Origin: Sodalis sp. dw_96
Lineage (GTDB): Bacteria; Pseudomonadota; Gammaproteobacteria; Enterobacterales; Enterobacteriaceae
Assembly (NCBI RefSeq): GCF_018449575.1
Contig: NZ_JAAVUT010000013.1
Location: 1-64,000, forward strand
Direction: 5' to 3'
DNA: 64,000 bases
The first letter of the stretch is position 1, and every line of letters begins with the position of its first letter. A model generated the notes under the pieces. The model worked only from the letters and a program-made list of their open reading frames with translations, made no database searches and was not told the origin of the DNA. Positions 43,001 to 52,005 of this stretch are shown one piece after another. The position numbers were made by a program, and so were the translations under genes.

Positions 43001-45323
43001 ACTCTCAAGCCAGTCGCCGATATCCCTGGTGGTGGTGCATCCGCTCCATCTGCTTGATTTTGCCGATCGGCAATGGGTGGTATTTGAAATCAACGGCCGG
43101 CGCTGGGCCTTTTCCCAGGTCAACGCTACTCTGATGCCGGCGGATAATATCGATGATTGGCAACTTTCCCCCGGCCCGGGCAAGCGCGTAACCTCAATGA
43201 TTGAGCCCGGCGAGAATGACCGACAGTTACGGCTGACGCTGACCCCGTTGCACGGTCGTCGGAAGCGTGAAACCGTCATACCCCGAGTCCAGGACTGGGG
43301 GCCGTATTTGACCAATTACACCCGGGATGAGGAGGATATTTTTGGTTTCCCCGCCGTCATTCACGATGATTCAACCCTGAACGTGCACATAGGCGAGTCC
43401 AGGTATTTGCTGACCCCCGAAATGAATAGCGCCACTTTCCTGCTGCGTCATCCCACTCAGCCCGCCGCGCCGGCATTCCGGGTAGCCTATCAGGTCAACA
43501 AAGGCGATTTTATTTTTGTATCGCCGACGGAACCCGCCAATGCCCTTAAAATGGGTGAAGCCTTGCGCCGGCGAATTGCCGAAAATCCTCAGTCCGCCCG
43601 GGAACCTTATATCGATATTCTGTTGCCGCCGCTGGTAAACGGTGCCTTTAGCTACGGTAATAAAATGTTTCTTAAATACGGCAACCGGTTTTTGCATATC
43701 GCGCCATCTGGTGGGCTGTATCATAGCTTGTCCCAAGCAGGCGACGAGATTGAACCGGATAAAAGGGACTGGACCCTGCGCTATGAGTTATTCACCGGCG
43801 GCTTCGATATTATCGACATCAGCTATTCCCCCTCATCACGCTATAAAGTGATCAATGGGCCGCCTTCCAGGTTCGAAAGGCTCGCCATGCGCACCTATCC
43901 CAAGGGTATTTTCTCCACGCTGTCCACGTTGTGCCGAGTGGGAACCTGGCCGCAGAAAAACTTAAGCTCCTTACTGTATACCCGCCTGCGCCAGGTGGCG
44001 CTTTTATTGCGCCTCGACCCGGCGCGGCGCGTCGAACTCCTGCATGCCTCAAGCGTAGCGCTGCGAACGTTCCAGATGAATAACGCCTTGCCGAACGATT
44101 GGGTGACCAACTTCCAGCCGCTGGCGCTGTGGGCCACCTTGGTTAAGACCCTTGACGCCTGCCTGAGCCAACCGGCGAAGAAGGCTGCCTGGTCCAGTCG
44201 GCAGCTGTCGCAAATTGAAGGCATCTTCTGGCATTTTCCTCCTCCGGTTCTGTTCGCCCAAGGTGCCGAACTCAGCCTGTTTATTGTTAATAGAGAGCCA
44301 TATCCCACGGAAAAATCCCGGGATGAAGAGTTTGAAATATGGCTTTTCCCCGAAAGGGTAACGGCGCAGCCACTCATTCGTGAAGACGGTTTTCGTCGCT
44401 GGCTGCCGTTGATTGATGACATTCAACCGACGGTAGTCACCAAGTTTACTCTGGTGGATATACAGCAGCCGGTGTTCTGGCTGGACGACAGCAACCAGAT
44501 TTGGGCGCAAACGCCGGACGGGGTGAAAACCCGGCTGTTTCGTACAAAAAGTCATCATCCCGTGGACGACATTATTATCTCTCCCGACGGCGGCACGGTG
44601 GTGTTGATCGTCGAACGTACGCCAAAGCTACAACGGGCGCTGTTTTATCATATGCCGGACATGGGCAGCCCGGCGGCGGGTGTTGAACTCGAGTTTTATC
44701 AAGAAGCCATACTGACAAGCCCCTATTTTCCCGGACGAGCATGGTGGGTCACCAATCAGGGGGATTTATACGTCCCCTGGGAAAAACACTGGTCCTTTTT
44801 AGATGAAGACCATCCTCGCTGGGTCACACCCGAGGAATATCAGCCGAATTTTGTCTCCCCGGATCAGCGCTTTCTCGGCTACGTCAAACGTGACGGGAAT
44901 ATGCATGTCAGTGAAATCTTGCTGTTTGATACTTTGTGCGATAAGTCCATGCTATTGCGCCGCAGCCAGCCGGTCAAGCCGGAGGGCTACGGTGCCGGCA
45001 AGCTGATAAGCGTTGCATTCTCCGCCCTGAACGCGCTGGCGGCGATAGCTTTTTCCGACGGTTATATAGAAATATACAGCATCGGCGGAGAGGAGGGGGC
45101 GAATGACGTTTTTTCACTTGGCCATGCAAACCTGCCGCTGGGGCACTATATCCTGGAGGACGAACGCTTTGCCAAACCCAAGCAGATAGTGATGAAGTTC
45201 AACAATGCCTTTGATCAGATATTGGTTTTGCACGATGTCGGAGATTTCCACACCGATCTTAACGGCAATGGCACCTATGCCATATCAGAAATTTACCTGG
45301 ATGAACTGATATTATCTCAATAA
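40041..45323 (+). CDS. giant toxin-like protein B (1760 aa), paralogue of the gene at 23.0 kb
   Basis: It is colinear with protein A from end to end, by eye roughly two thirds identical after residue 175, and much less so in residues 1-175. It shows the same landmarks: an AT-rich 5' end, a linker with RSKR-EALPSP near residue 172, and RHIRTDSQYRLAVYLNKNAA. The hydrophobic Gly-rich segment is at about 725-815 (YIVPFYGCISAINAG; VDGALVGMPLIFTGIKAGSG). A second basic site RRKR-ETVIP lies near 1076, and propeller-like C-terminal blades include IISPDGGTVVLIVE. Conservation of both dibasic sites while flanks differ suggests selection. GGCGGCAGG precedes the ATG. No secretion signal of Sec type is present; the Asn/Ser-rich N-terminus might serve a type III or other pathway. 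I cannot assign an enzymatic activity. Confidence 0.85.
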   Translation: MNHIVTSIRPLSEFHSYEKENNNFSNNVKSAYSSKNKLPKNNASLSGLDLYHMATDFNKERGQVVNDDFTIGVTFKPPKNILKKIIYGLLLVSRFNSGRQYRAKIADDQGAFAASSPAPHHGNGACKKSLQGSIPSRTLNISGAIYRWPTRCLHRDPPAPGQVRKRSKREALPSPRHIRTDSQYRLAVYLNKNAAAGINPEYIQDRQLAIRLLTTLEQQPRLLADLARLTLSGSRLYGERLGETLSPLQQNGLIGQMLCQLIYREDNVSLRVVKLFAAHRHITQRAFAAIVQSWPYTGSFEREKKVWQERYEAPEIPTLYLRSLYKVQDGSHLMAQNQTAVFDLDNLLVGSLTWALMQFGARSIALDDPDKLKSTSSQSLIELGLGLVAMFQQGLLATGVEPTLYLGLVLYYLRARPELGLDELLASGTLDPAFALFKEALERRHLVAQRLYDSFTYYQVNYQRLTWRSRKAAAEELLKEHCGSVQAPITDHDNLQPLPPSYAGDPARRLMIFPIGQQCVSSGKPIPDVNGYYRQEVDRFARKILALDVALLEAAFMSSDVLDNNLQAEEEQFMQRAEIEWVAPRLSRRRSHHDMFYSNVPVNYLAKPDTFFLRVKAGSEQRLFALQTTEQGYVLRKIPLEDEYLNALRPFMADWPLPKLVPQHEFTLLALDNAGLMKRSNETLSVFLERYADSHYQIYRLKIHDQGYEGPGPSLESILDTAADYIVPFYGCISAINAGQHQVAFAECLVDGALVGMPLIFTGIKAGSGLFRAGAIGIGRTLSGPTFSASGQQVFRNVVPAMVQIGGGIVATHAQLGAFMDVMGKEILNIADPGFAALRSLSVLTKGLYLALLGRAALGLNAWQRNLVKVASDIPKFVVTTHTRDYQISYDKDGYTPLTVKVKGVTYPVFQIQNSSMVAVETGERTPVGQLMFAQLDVQNQFGIYKKYYCLYLGSARCQLKAYVYPDFVIEKDAALPRPADEHYFWLLSSQSPISLVVVHPLHLLDFADRQWVVFEINGRRWAFSQVNATLMPADNIDDWQLSPGPGKRVTSMIEPGENDRQLRLTLTPLHGRRKRETVIPRVQDWGPYLTNYTRDEEDIFGFPAVIHDDSTLNVHIGESRYLLTPEMNSATFLLRHPTQPAAPAFRVAYQVNKGDFIFVSPTEPANALKMGEALRRRIAENPQSAREPYIDILLPPLVNGAFSYGNKMFLKYGNRFLHIAPSGGLYHSLSQAGDEIEPDKRDWTLRYELFTGGFDIIDISYSPSSRYKVINGPPSRFERLAMRTYPKGIFSTLSTLCRVGTWPQKNLSSLLYTRLRQVALLLRLDPARRVELLHASSVALRTFQMNNALPNDWVTNFQPLALWATLVKTLDACLSQPAKKAAWSSRQLSQIEGIFWHFPPPVLFAQGAELSLFIVNREPYPTEKSRDEEFEIWLFPERVTAQPLIREDGFRRWLPLIDDIQPTVVTKFTLVDIQQPVFWLDDSNQIWAQTPDGVKTRLFRTKSHHPVDDIIISPDGGTVVLIVERTPKLQRALFYHMPDMGSPAAGVELEFYQEAILTSPYFPGRAWWVTNQGDLYVPWEKHWSFLDEDHPRWVTPEEYQPNFVSPDQRFLGYVKRDGNMHVSEILLFDTLCDKSMLLRRSQPVKPEGYGAGKLISVAFSALNALAAIAFSDGYIEIYSIGGEEGANDVFSLGHANLPLGHYILEDERFAKPKQIVMKFNNAFDQILVLHDVGDFHTDLNGNGTYAISEIYLDELILSQ

Positions 45324-45946
45324 GGTTTTATCACCTTGGTTCCAGCACGATTCAACTGTCAATCATTGACCTTTCTTTCATGGCCCAGGCGAGTTTTTGC
45401 ATCATCCTGGGTAGGTTTTGCAGCGCTCAGTGCGCAGCGGCGCCGTCAGTATAAATTCCAGCTCTTTTTAGAAAACGAGCGATTATTGATGGGTATAATA
45501 TCGTTCACGTAAGATTGACTACTTTGAGAATCAAACTAACCGCATAAATAAATTATCAATAACTCAGCTAATTTTATTGGAATATATTATATATAATAAA
45601 GGGTTATAGAAGGATTTTAACCTGCCTAAATATACGATATATACAAATGGAAAATATCACTGATATATTTTCCATTAGACTCTTGTATTTTTGGAAATAT
45701 ATGAGCATGATGCTTGTGTCCTTATCGGCTGCTGGGTTCGAAGTGATAAGGCTCTTGATTGTTTTTCAATGGTATATAATGTAACTTTCATATCTTTGAT
45801 ATATGACATATTAAATGCGATTTTAACAAGTGGCGGGCAGAACTCTTTCACGTAAATTAATTTTTTTGGATGTTCATTTCATTTTCATTTATCCACTCGG
45901 ATCTAATGAGATGCCTACAACTCAATCGCTATTACAAGGAGGCAGC
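45324..45946. other. AT-rich interval with hairpin
   Basis: There is no gene in these 620 bases. A perfect inverted repeat, ATGGAAAATAT/ATATTTTCCAT, stands at 45647-45675 with a 7-base loop. A TTGATTG...TATAAT-like promoter near 45755-45785 may serve the next gene. A frame running in from 45830 is excluded as part of the next gene because its better start is at 45947. Confidence 0.5.
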
Positions 45947-47710
45947 ATGCCGATCTCATCCATAGACAACCAACGTCGGACAATAGGTGTTTATTATCAC
46001 CTGGAAAGAAAAAAGTGTAAAACACGCGTAAAAATCGATCTGGCTTACTCTCAATTTCCTCTTTTGGAAGAAGGTGAGAGCATTCGAAAATTAGCCCACG
46101 TGAGTAATCGAGTTCATTCGGACAGAAAAAATGATAAAATAATCACAAAGCAAATGCAGGTTGCTTCACTTTTGCCTGTGGCGATAATTCTTCTGGCTTT
46201 AAAACCTCATTATGGCGTTCATAATGAAAAATTATCATCAGAAAAAACGATGTTATTGTCTTCTCTGTCCAGATTAAATAATAGTCTCAACAATGAGGTG
46301 CCTTATGGAAATATTTCATTAATCGATATTATTCCATTGCACAAGCCGCACGTCACGGGGAAAAATACGGCGGATCCTTCCTGCGAAATCGCAAAAGCGG
46401 GGAAGTTGAAAAAACGCAAACGAGCCCGGGACAACGCCAGGCACAAGGCTGAAGCGTCAGGGCATTCGACCCCTTCGGTGGCGCCATCCACAGCGACTTC
46501 TGTCAAAGCAACCGGCGTGACCACCGCCCCGTTCATGGGTATGGGCGTCATCAAGGCGAGCAGCCACGGGAGCGCGGTTCCACCGGCTGCCGGAGATATC
46601 ATTGGCGAGGCGGCCATAGCCGATGGCGGTGATGCCCCGAAGAGAAGTGAAAGCTTTCCAATACATAATGCGCATAATTATTATATTCCCAAGCTGGCGC
46701 AATTTATCAATCCAATGAAATATCATCAGTTGCAATTCGGAGATAAAAAATCGGATACCTATGAAGCCATAAAACGGAAAATAAAAAGCAATTATCGAAC
46801 AGAAGACGTTTGCATATGTTATTTGAAAAATACTGGCAATGACGTTCCAGATCAATTTTTTTATCTCAAAAATAATTTCAATGTATTTAGAATGGAAATA
46901 AATAAAGTCAGAGGTATGGTAAATAAGGTATTGCTCAAATTCAACCGCACTACCAAAAGAAATGATTTTGGCTGTCTTGAATATCATTCTCAGAATAGTA
47001 TTAAAGGCCATTTGCAAAGAATCCTTGATACCGATGACAGCACTATCGTGCATCAGGCAATGCTTAGGCTGGAATTTTATCTCTCGCAATTGGTAAAATT
47101 TTTTCGTGAAGACATGGGAAATATAATATTTGCCACATCAAATGTAAAAAACGCGCCAGGAATTCCTTTCCAAGAGCCTATGTTAGGATTTACCATGCCA
47201 ATGGATTCTGGTAATAGAATCGTTATTATGGTGGATTATTTTGATAGGGATATTATCCTGAATGATAGATTAAAAATCACGTCGCTAGTGGAAAATTCGA
47301 GTATACAGATCGGTGCGCGTAGTTTTATCTTTTCACCTAAAGGCCGGCAGGCAGGAGATGTAAATCAAATTCTTGAGGTGTTTGATGAGGATATGTTTGC
47401 ACAGGGTAAGGAAGTTTTTATGTTCGATGATTTATTTATAAAAAGCTATGAAAATTTTCTCGATGTAAAGGTAGTTGATGCTGTCCAGCTGATTCAAGTG
47501 ATCAAAAACAATCCTTTGCTACAAAAAAATATCATGATGGATAATGCTCATTTCATGGCGAAAATCATTTATGATATTGCCCATGATAAAGCTGATGAGC
47601 ATTATTCTATTTTTCCGGTAGTAAATAATATAAATGCTGATGAGGGCCTTGGCCAGATGTTTACCAAAGCAATACTTAATCTTATCATCAAACAAAAAGG
47701 AGTGGCGTAG
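45947..47710 (+). CDS. putative secreted effector/toxin, 587 aa
   Basis: The start ATG at 45947 has AAGGAGG at 7-base spacing. The protein has three parts. The first is an N-terminal region of about 160 residues, with a hydrophobic stretch near 70-85 (ASLLPVAIILLALKP). The second is a basic cluster KLKKRKRAR, then a GC-rich Ala/Thr/Ser/Gly linker to about 250. The third is a C-terminal domain of 330 residues. In the last part, LKITSLVENSSIQIGARSFI and NPLLQKNIMMDNAHFMAKII recall, from memory, a group of effector zinc proteases that have LIHELSH at the first place; here both His are replaced. If that is right this is a pseudoenzyme or a divergent enzyme. It follows giant B and is likewise AT-rich, suggesting a shared origin. 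Confidence 0.65.
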   Translation: MPISSIDNQRRTIGVYYHLERKKCKTRVKIDLAYSQFPLLEEGESIRKLAHVSNRVHSDRKNDKIITKQMQVASLLPVAIILLALKPHYGVHNEKLSSEKTMLLSSLSRLNNSLNNEVPYGNISLIDIIPLHKPHVTGKNTADPSCEIAKAGKLKKRKRARDNARHKAEASGHSTPSVAPSTATSVKATGVTTAPFMGMGVIKASSHGSAVPPAAGDIIGEAAIADGGDAPKRSESFPIHNAHNYYIPKLAQFINPMKYHQLQFGDKKSDTYEAIKRKIKSNYRTEDVCICYLKNTGNDVPDQFFYLKNNFNVFRMEINKVRGMVNKVLLKFNRTTKRNDFGCLEYHSQNSIKGHLQRILDTDDSTIVHQAMLRLEFYLSQLVKFFREDMGNIIFATSNVKNAPGIPFQEPMLGFTMPMDSGNRIVIMVDYFDRDIILNDRLKITSLVENSSIQIGARSFIFSPKGRQAGDVNQILEVFDEDMFAQGKEVFMFDDLFIKSYENFLDVKVVDAVQLIQVIKNNPLLQKNIMMDNAHFMAKIIYDIAHDKADEHYSIFPVVNNINADEGLGQMFTKAILNLIIKQKGVA

Positions 47711-47943
47711 AACGTTTGCTAGCCGTTGGCATCTTCCGGCATGGCGCGCCTCCTCACGTTTTCTTATGGCCTATACCCTACCATACTCTTGCTTTTGTTA
47801 TTGCGGGAGCGCGGACAGCGTCGACCCCCTTCGCAATAGATGAGCAAAATGGGCGGTTGCCTGACCATTTTTATATTAGCGGTTGATAGAACGCCCATTA
47901 AGAATTAAAGTTCATAGAACATCTATTTTAGCAGAGGCTTATT

Positions 47944-48525
47944 TTGGGAAGATCAACTCGCGCTCAGGCTGACCAGAATCGGGCTCTAATCGTCGATGCC
48001 GCCACGGGACTGTTTCGTGAAAAGGGAATAGATGCGGTCAGCATTGTTGAAATCATGGAAGCCGCGGGCATGACTCAGGGCGGTTTCTACAAGCATTTTA
48101 CGTCCAAGGAAGCCCTGGCCGCCGAGGCCTGTGCCGAGGCGTTCAACCGTTCCACGACCACCTGGAAAGACCTGATCAATGCCGTCCCCGAACCGGGTGG
48201 AACCAACAGGCTGCTGCAACTGGCGACCTATTATCTCAGTGAAAAAACGCCGGAAAAAACCTGCCCGATGATAGCCCTTGGACAGGATGCCGCCGCCCAT
48301 TCAGCCGATAAGCCTTTCAGTCAGGTCTATCGACATGGCGCGCAACAGATGTTTGAAACCTTTGTGAAAGCGGCGCCGCCTGAACCGAACGGGCCGCAGC
48401 GGGAAGAATTGATGCTGCTGTTCGCGTCCATGGTGGGAGCGAATCTGCTTAAACGCGCGGTGGGGAATGAGCCCTGGATACAGGAGATGCAGCTGGCGCT
48501 GATGAAAAAAATATCCGGCGAATGA
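47944..48525 (+). CDS. TetR-family regulator
   Basis: The 193-residue protein starts at a TTG (GRSTRAQADQNRALIVDAAT). It has the helix-turn-helix FREKGIDAVSIVEIMEAAGM, TQGGFYKHFTSKEALAAEA, then a C-terminal domain with a Cys in EKTCPMIALGQD. No ATG lies upstream in frame. The ribosome site is weak. It converges on the F420-type oxidoreductase gene, 130 bases away, and no divergent target is adjacent, so the regulon is unclear. Confidence 0.85.
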   Translation: MGRSTRAQADQNRALIVDAATGLFREKGIDAVSIVEIMEAAGMTQGGFYKHFTSKEALAAEACAEAFNRSTTTWKDLINAVPEPGGTNRLLQLATYYLSEKTPEKTCPMIALGQDAAAHSADKPFSQVYRHGAQQMFETFVKAAPPEPNGPQREELMLLFASMVGANLLKRAVGNEPWIQEMQLALMKKISGE

Positions 48526-48653
48526 ATCGGCGGATGGGATTAATGCTCGACGGTCATGCCGGCCAACTTTAGCGCCTTGCCTATACCTATGCCAATGCCC
48601 CTTCCCTAAGGGGTAAAGGGCATTTAGCGAAGATTAACGGCAACTGTATCCTG

Positions 48654-49280
48654 CTAACGAGTCGCCGCTGCCAGGGCTTTTTGTATCCATTCTTTATTCA
48701 GGCGGATACAGTAAGCCGGAGTGCCGGTCTGGAAGCGCCAGCCTTCCGACAGCGGGCCGACATCCACCGCATCAAAACCGAACTGATCGTAAAGATCGGC
48801 CACCACTTTTTTTGCGGCCGCATCGTCGCCGCATAATGGCAGGGCGCGGCGGTCAAAGGAGCCGGTAGGCTGACTGTCCCGTTCAATATGGGTCATCATG
48901 ATGGCGTTGAAGGCTTTGACGATTTTTGATTTCGGCAGGTGGGCCGCCAGCAGTTCACTGCTGGTGGTGGAGCCGCTGTCAAGGGCGTCGATTTTGTCGT
49001 CGCGCTGGGGATAATAATTATTGGTGTCGATGACAATTTTGCCCACCAGGGGCTCAACCGGGACGGCTTTGTAATGTTTGAGGGTAATGGCGACAATCAC
49101 GATATCGCCGAATTTGGCCGCGTCGTCTATGGTGCCGGTTTTGCAGCCCAACATGGCGCCGTCGCTGAACAAGGTCTGGGGGCCGCGGGAGTTGCTGATC
49201 ATGGCGTCATGACCGCTCTTAACCGCCGCCGCCGCCAGCGCCCGTCCTACGTATCCCGCACCGATTATGCCGATTTTCAT
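48654..49280 (-). CDS. NADP-dependent F420-type oxidoreductase family protein
   Basis: The 208-residue protein opens MKIGIIGAGYVGRALAAAAV with a GxGxxG nucleotide loop. It then has NSRGPQTL, in which Ser-Arg suits NADP, and VIVAITLKHYKAVPVEPLVG with KIVIDTNNYYPQRD, which are hallmarks of the F420_oxidored domain. Bacterial members of this type in enterobacteria do not use F420 and the substrate is unknown. AAGGTTCC and similar purine-rich bases precede the start. Confidence 0.85.
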   Translation of the reverse strand: MKIGIIGAGYVGRALAAAAVKSGHDAMISNSRGPQTLFSDGAMLGCKTGTIDDAAKFGDIVIVAITLKHYKAVPVEPLVGKIVIDTNNYYPQRDDKIDALDSGSTTSSELLAAHLPKSKIVKAFNAIMMTHIERDSQPTGSFDRRALPLCGDDAAAKKVVADLYDQFGFDAVDVGPLSEGWRFQTGTPAYCIRLNKEWIQKALAAATR

Positions 49281-49553
49281 TTTTGAAGGTTCCTTTGGTT
49301 AGGGTTTTCCGCCCCCGCCTTGCGAGGCGCGGATAACATTGCATTTAACGGTCTGCTTCTATACACCTTTAATCAAGTGTAAAGCACGACTTCGGAAACG
49401 ATTGGCCTGAAAGAGCGGCTACTCCCTGAAACCCTTTAATTGTCTATTTGACCGCTCCCGCCCCTGTAATAACCGTTTAACCAAAATTCACGGTTGATTT
49501 CTTCATCATTGTCATAGAGTACCGTCTTATCTTTACCTACTGAAGACAGCAAA

Positions 49554-51707
49554 ATGATGAAGAATAATATTCTAAAACACATACCCTGGATGATCATCGG
49601 CCTGATCGGCGCGTGCTGCCTCGGCGTGGTCGCGCTGCGCCGTGGCGAAAGCATTAGCGCCCTGTGGATTGTCGTGTCCTCCGTTGCCGTATATCTGGTG
49701 GCCTATCGGTACTACAGTCTTTTTATCGCTAAAAATGTCATGCAGCTGGACCCCGACCGCGCGACGCCCGCCGTGATTAACAATGATGGCCTGAATTATG
49801 TGCCCACCAACAGAAACGTGCTGTTCGGGCATCATTTCGCCGCCATCGCCGGCGCCGGACCGCTGGTGGGCCCGGTACTGGCGGCACAGATGGGATATCT
49901 GCCCGGCACCCTGTGGCTGCTGGCCGGCGTGGTACTGGCCGGCGCGGTGCAGGATTTTATGGTGCTGTTTATGTCCTCCCGGCGTAACGGCGTCTCCCTG
50001 GGTGAGATGATCAAGGAAGAAATGGGCCCGGTGCCCGGCACCATCGCCCTGTTCGGCTGTTTCCTCATCATGATTATCATTCTGGCGGTGCTGGCGCTGA
50101 TTGTGGTGAAAGCGCTGGCGGAAAGTCCCTGGGGGGTCTTCACCGTTTGTTCGACGGTGCCTATCGCCCTGCTGATGGGGATCTACATGCGCTTTATCCG
50201 CCCGGGCCGGGTGGGGGAAGTCTCGGTCATCGGCGTGGTCCTGCTGCTGGCGGCTATCTGGTTCGGCGGCGTTATCGCCCATGACCCCTATTGGGGACCG
50301 GCACTGACCTTCAAAGACACCACCATTACCTACACCCTGATTGGTTATGCCTTTATCTCCTCCCTGCTGCCGGTGTGGCTTATCCTGGCACCCCGGGACT
50401 ATCTGGCCACCTTCCTGAAAATCGGCGTTATCGTCGGCCTGGCCATCGGCATCCTGATTATCGGCCCCGATTTGAAAATGCCGGCGGTGACGCGTTTTAT
50501 CGACGGCACCGGCCCGGTATGGAAAGGCGCATTATTTCCTTTCCTGTTTATCACTATCGCCTGCGGCGCGGTATCCGGTTTCCATGCCCTGATTGCCTCG
50601 GGCACCACGCCCAAGTTGCTGGCCAGTGAAAACGATACCCGGTTTATCGGCTACGGCGCGATGTTAATGGAATCCTTTGTGGCCGTGATGGCCCTGGTGG
50701 CGGCGTCCATTATTGAACCGGGCCTCTATTTCGCCATGAATACCCCGCCGGTGGCCTTGGGCATCACCATGCCGGACCTGCATAATCTCGGTGGCGCGGA
50801 TTCGGCCCTTATTCTGGCCAATCTGCGGGATGTGACGACGCATGCGGCGGCCACCGTGAGCTCCTGGGGCTTTGTGATTACGCCCGAGCAAATCATGCAA
50901 ACCGCCCATGATATCGGCGAGCCTTCGATCCTTAACCGCGCGGGGGGGGCGCCGACCCTGGCGGTAGGCATCGCCCATGTTTTCCATAAAATCATGCCCG
51001 GCGCCGACATGGGCTTTTGGTACCATTTCGGTATCCTGTTTGAAGCCTTGTTTATCCTGACCGCGCTGGATGCCGGTACGCGTTCGGGCCGGTTTATGCT
51101 GCAGGATCTGCTGGGCAACTTCGTGCCCTTTCTCAAAAAAACCGACTCACTTCCGGCGGGCATGGCGGGCACCGCGGGCTGTGTCGGGCTGTGGGGCTAC
51201 CTGCTTTACCAGGGGGTAGTGGATCCCCTGGGGGGCGTGAAAAGCCTTTGGCCGCTGTTCGGCATATCCAACCAGATGCTGGCGGCGGTTGCCCTGGTGC
51301 TGGGTACCGTGGTGCTGGTGAAGATGAAACGCACCCGCTATATCTGGGTAACCGTGCTTCCCGCCGTCTGGCTGCTGATCTGCACCACCTGGGCCTTGGG
51401 GCTTAAGCTGTTCAGCCAGGATCCGCAGTTGGAAGGCTTCTTATACCTGGCCCGCGCCTACAGCCGCAAAATCGACGAACAGGGCGCCGGCCTGACGGCG
51501 CAGCAAATTAGCAATATGCATCACATAGTTGTCAATAACTATACCAATGCGGTGTTAAGCGTACTGTTCTTGATAGTGGTCTATGGCATCATATTTTACG
51601 GGATCAAAACGGTGCTGGGCGCACGCAAAACCACCCAGCGCACCGATAAAGAGACCGCCTATATCGCACTCCCTGAAGGCGGGGTTACCACTTCCTCCGG
51701 CCACTGA
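49554..51707 (+). CDS. btsT: pyruvate/proton symporter BtsT (CstA family)
   Basis: The 717-residue inner-membrane protein follows E. coli BtsT (YjiY) almost residue by residue in its first half (LKHIPWMIIGLIGACCLGVV; YYSLFIAKNVMQLDPDRATP; FGHHFAAIAGAGPLVGPVLA). It ends in the family tail (PEGGVTTSS). The length of about 716 and the yjiX-yjiA genes downstream separate it from peptide permease CstA. In E. coli it takes up pyruvate and is induced by the BtsS/BtsR two-component system, which is not in the window. Two adjacent ATG codons (49554, 49557) are possible starts. Confidence 0.93.
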   Translation: MMKNNILKHIPWMIIGLIGACCLGVVALRRGESISALWIVVSSVAVYLVAYRYYSLFIAKNVMQLDPDRATPAVINNDGLNYVPTNRNVLFGHHFAAIAGAGPLVGPVLAAQMGYLPGTLWLLAGVVLAGAVQDFMVLFMSSRRNGVSLGEMIKEEMGPVPGTIALFGCFLIMIIILAVLALIVVKALAESPWGVFTVCSTVPIALLMGIYMRFIRPGRVGEVSVIGVVLLLAAIWFGGVIAHDPYWGPALTFKDTTITYTLIGYAFISSLLPVWLILAPRDYLATFLKIGVIVGLAIGILIIGPDLKMPAVTRFIDGTGPVWKGALFPFLFITIACGAVSGFHALIASGTTPKLLASENDTRFIGYGAMLMESFVAVMALVAASIIEPGLYFAMNTPPVALGITMPDLHNLGGADSALILANLRDVTTHAAATVSSWGFVITPEQIMQTAHDIGEPSILNRAGGAPTLAVGIAHVFHKIMPGADMGFWYHFGILFEALFILTALDAGTRSGRFMLQDLLGNFVPFLKKTDSLPAGMAGTAGCVGLWGYLLYQGVVDPLGGVKSLWPLFGISNQMLAAVALVLGTVVLVKMKRTRYIWVTVLPAVWLLICTTWALGLKLFSQDPQLEGFLYLARAYSRKIDEQGAGLTAQQISNMHHIVVNNYTNAVLSVLFLIVVYGIIFYGIKTVLGARKTTQRTDKETAYIALPEGGVTTSSGH

Positions 51708-51725
51708 GGGGGAACACATCCATAC

Positions 51726-51753
51726 CCCGCATAACCATCGATGGTTATGCGGG
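51726..51753. promoter_or_regulatory. perfect palindromic hairpin between btsT and yjiX
   Basis: CCCGCATAACCATC-GATGGTTATGCGGG is a perfect 28-base palindrome 18 bases after the btsT stop, followed by TCTTTC. It could be a partial terminator or an RNA-processing/stability hairpin. Either would lower yjiX-yjiA expression relative to btsT. Confidence 0.7.
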
Positions 51754-51773
51754 TCTTTCATCGGAGACGCCCT

Positions 51774-51977
51774 ATGTTTGGAAATTTAGGTCAGGCGGGA
51801 AAATATCTCGGGCAGGCTGCCCGGATGCTGGTGGGTATTCCGGACTATGACAATTACGTGCAGCATATGGCGACCAATCACCCCGATCAACCGGTGATGG
51901 ACTATGAAGCGTTCTTCCGCGATCGGCAGGAGGCGCGCTACGGCGGCAACGGTAAAGGGGGATTCCGCTGTTGTTAG
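51774..51977 (+). CDS. yjiX: YbdD/YjiX family small protein
   Basis: The 67-residue protein ([20 protein letters not shown], then [20 protein letters not shown] and a Cys-Cys end) is of the YbdD/YjiX family found after every cstA/btsT gene. It may be needed for transporter function. The start ATG at 51774 has CGGAGACG upstream. The GTPase gene yjiA follows 28 bases later. Confidence 0.92.
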   Translation: MFGNLGQAGKYLGQAARMLVGIPDYDNYVQHMATNHPDQPVMDYEAFFRDRQEARYGGNGKGGFRCC

Positions 51978-52005
51978 CGATAGGGTTTGCCAAAAGGATC
52001 CGAAC

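Noticed and set aside
49572-50282. A 236-codon minus-strand frame in btsT
   Set aside because: It is His/Gln-rich shadow sequence opposite a transporter that matches BtsT throughout.
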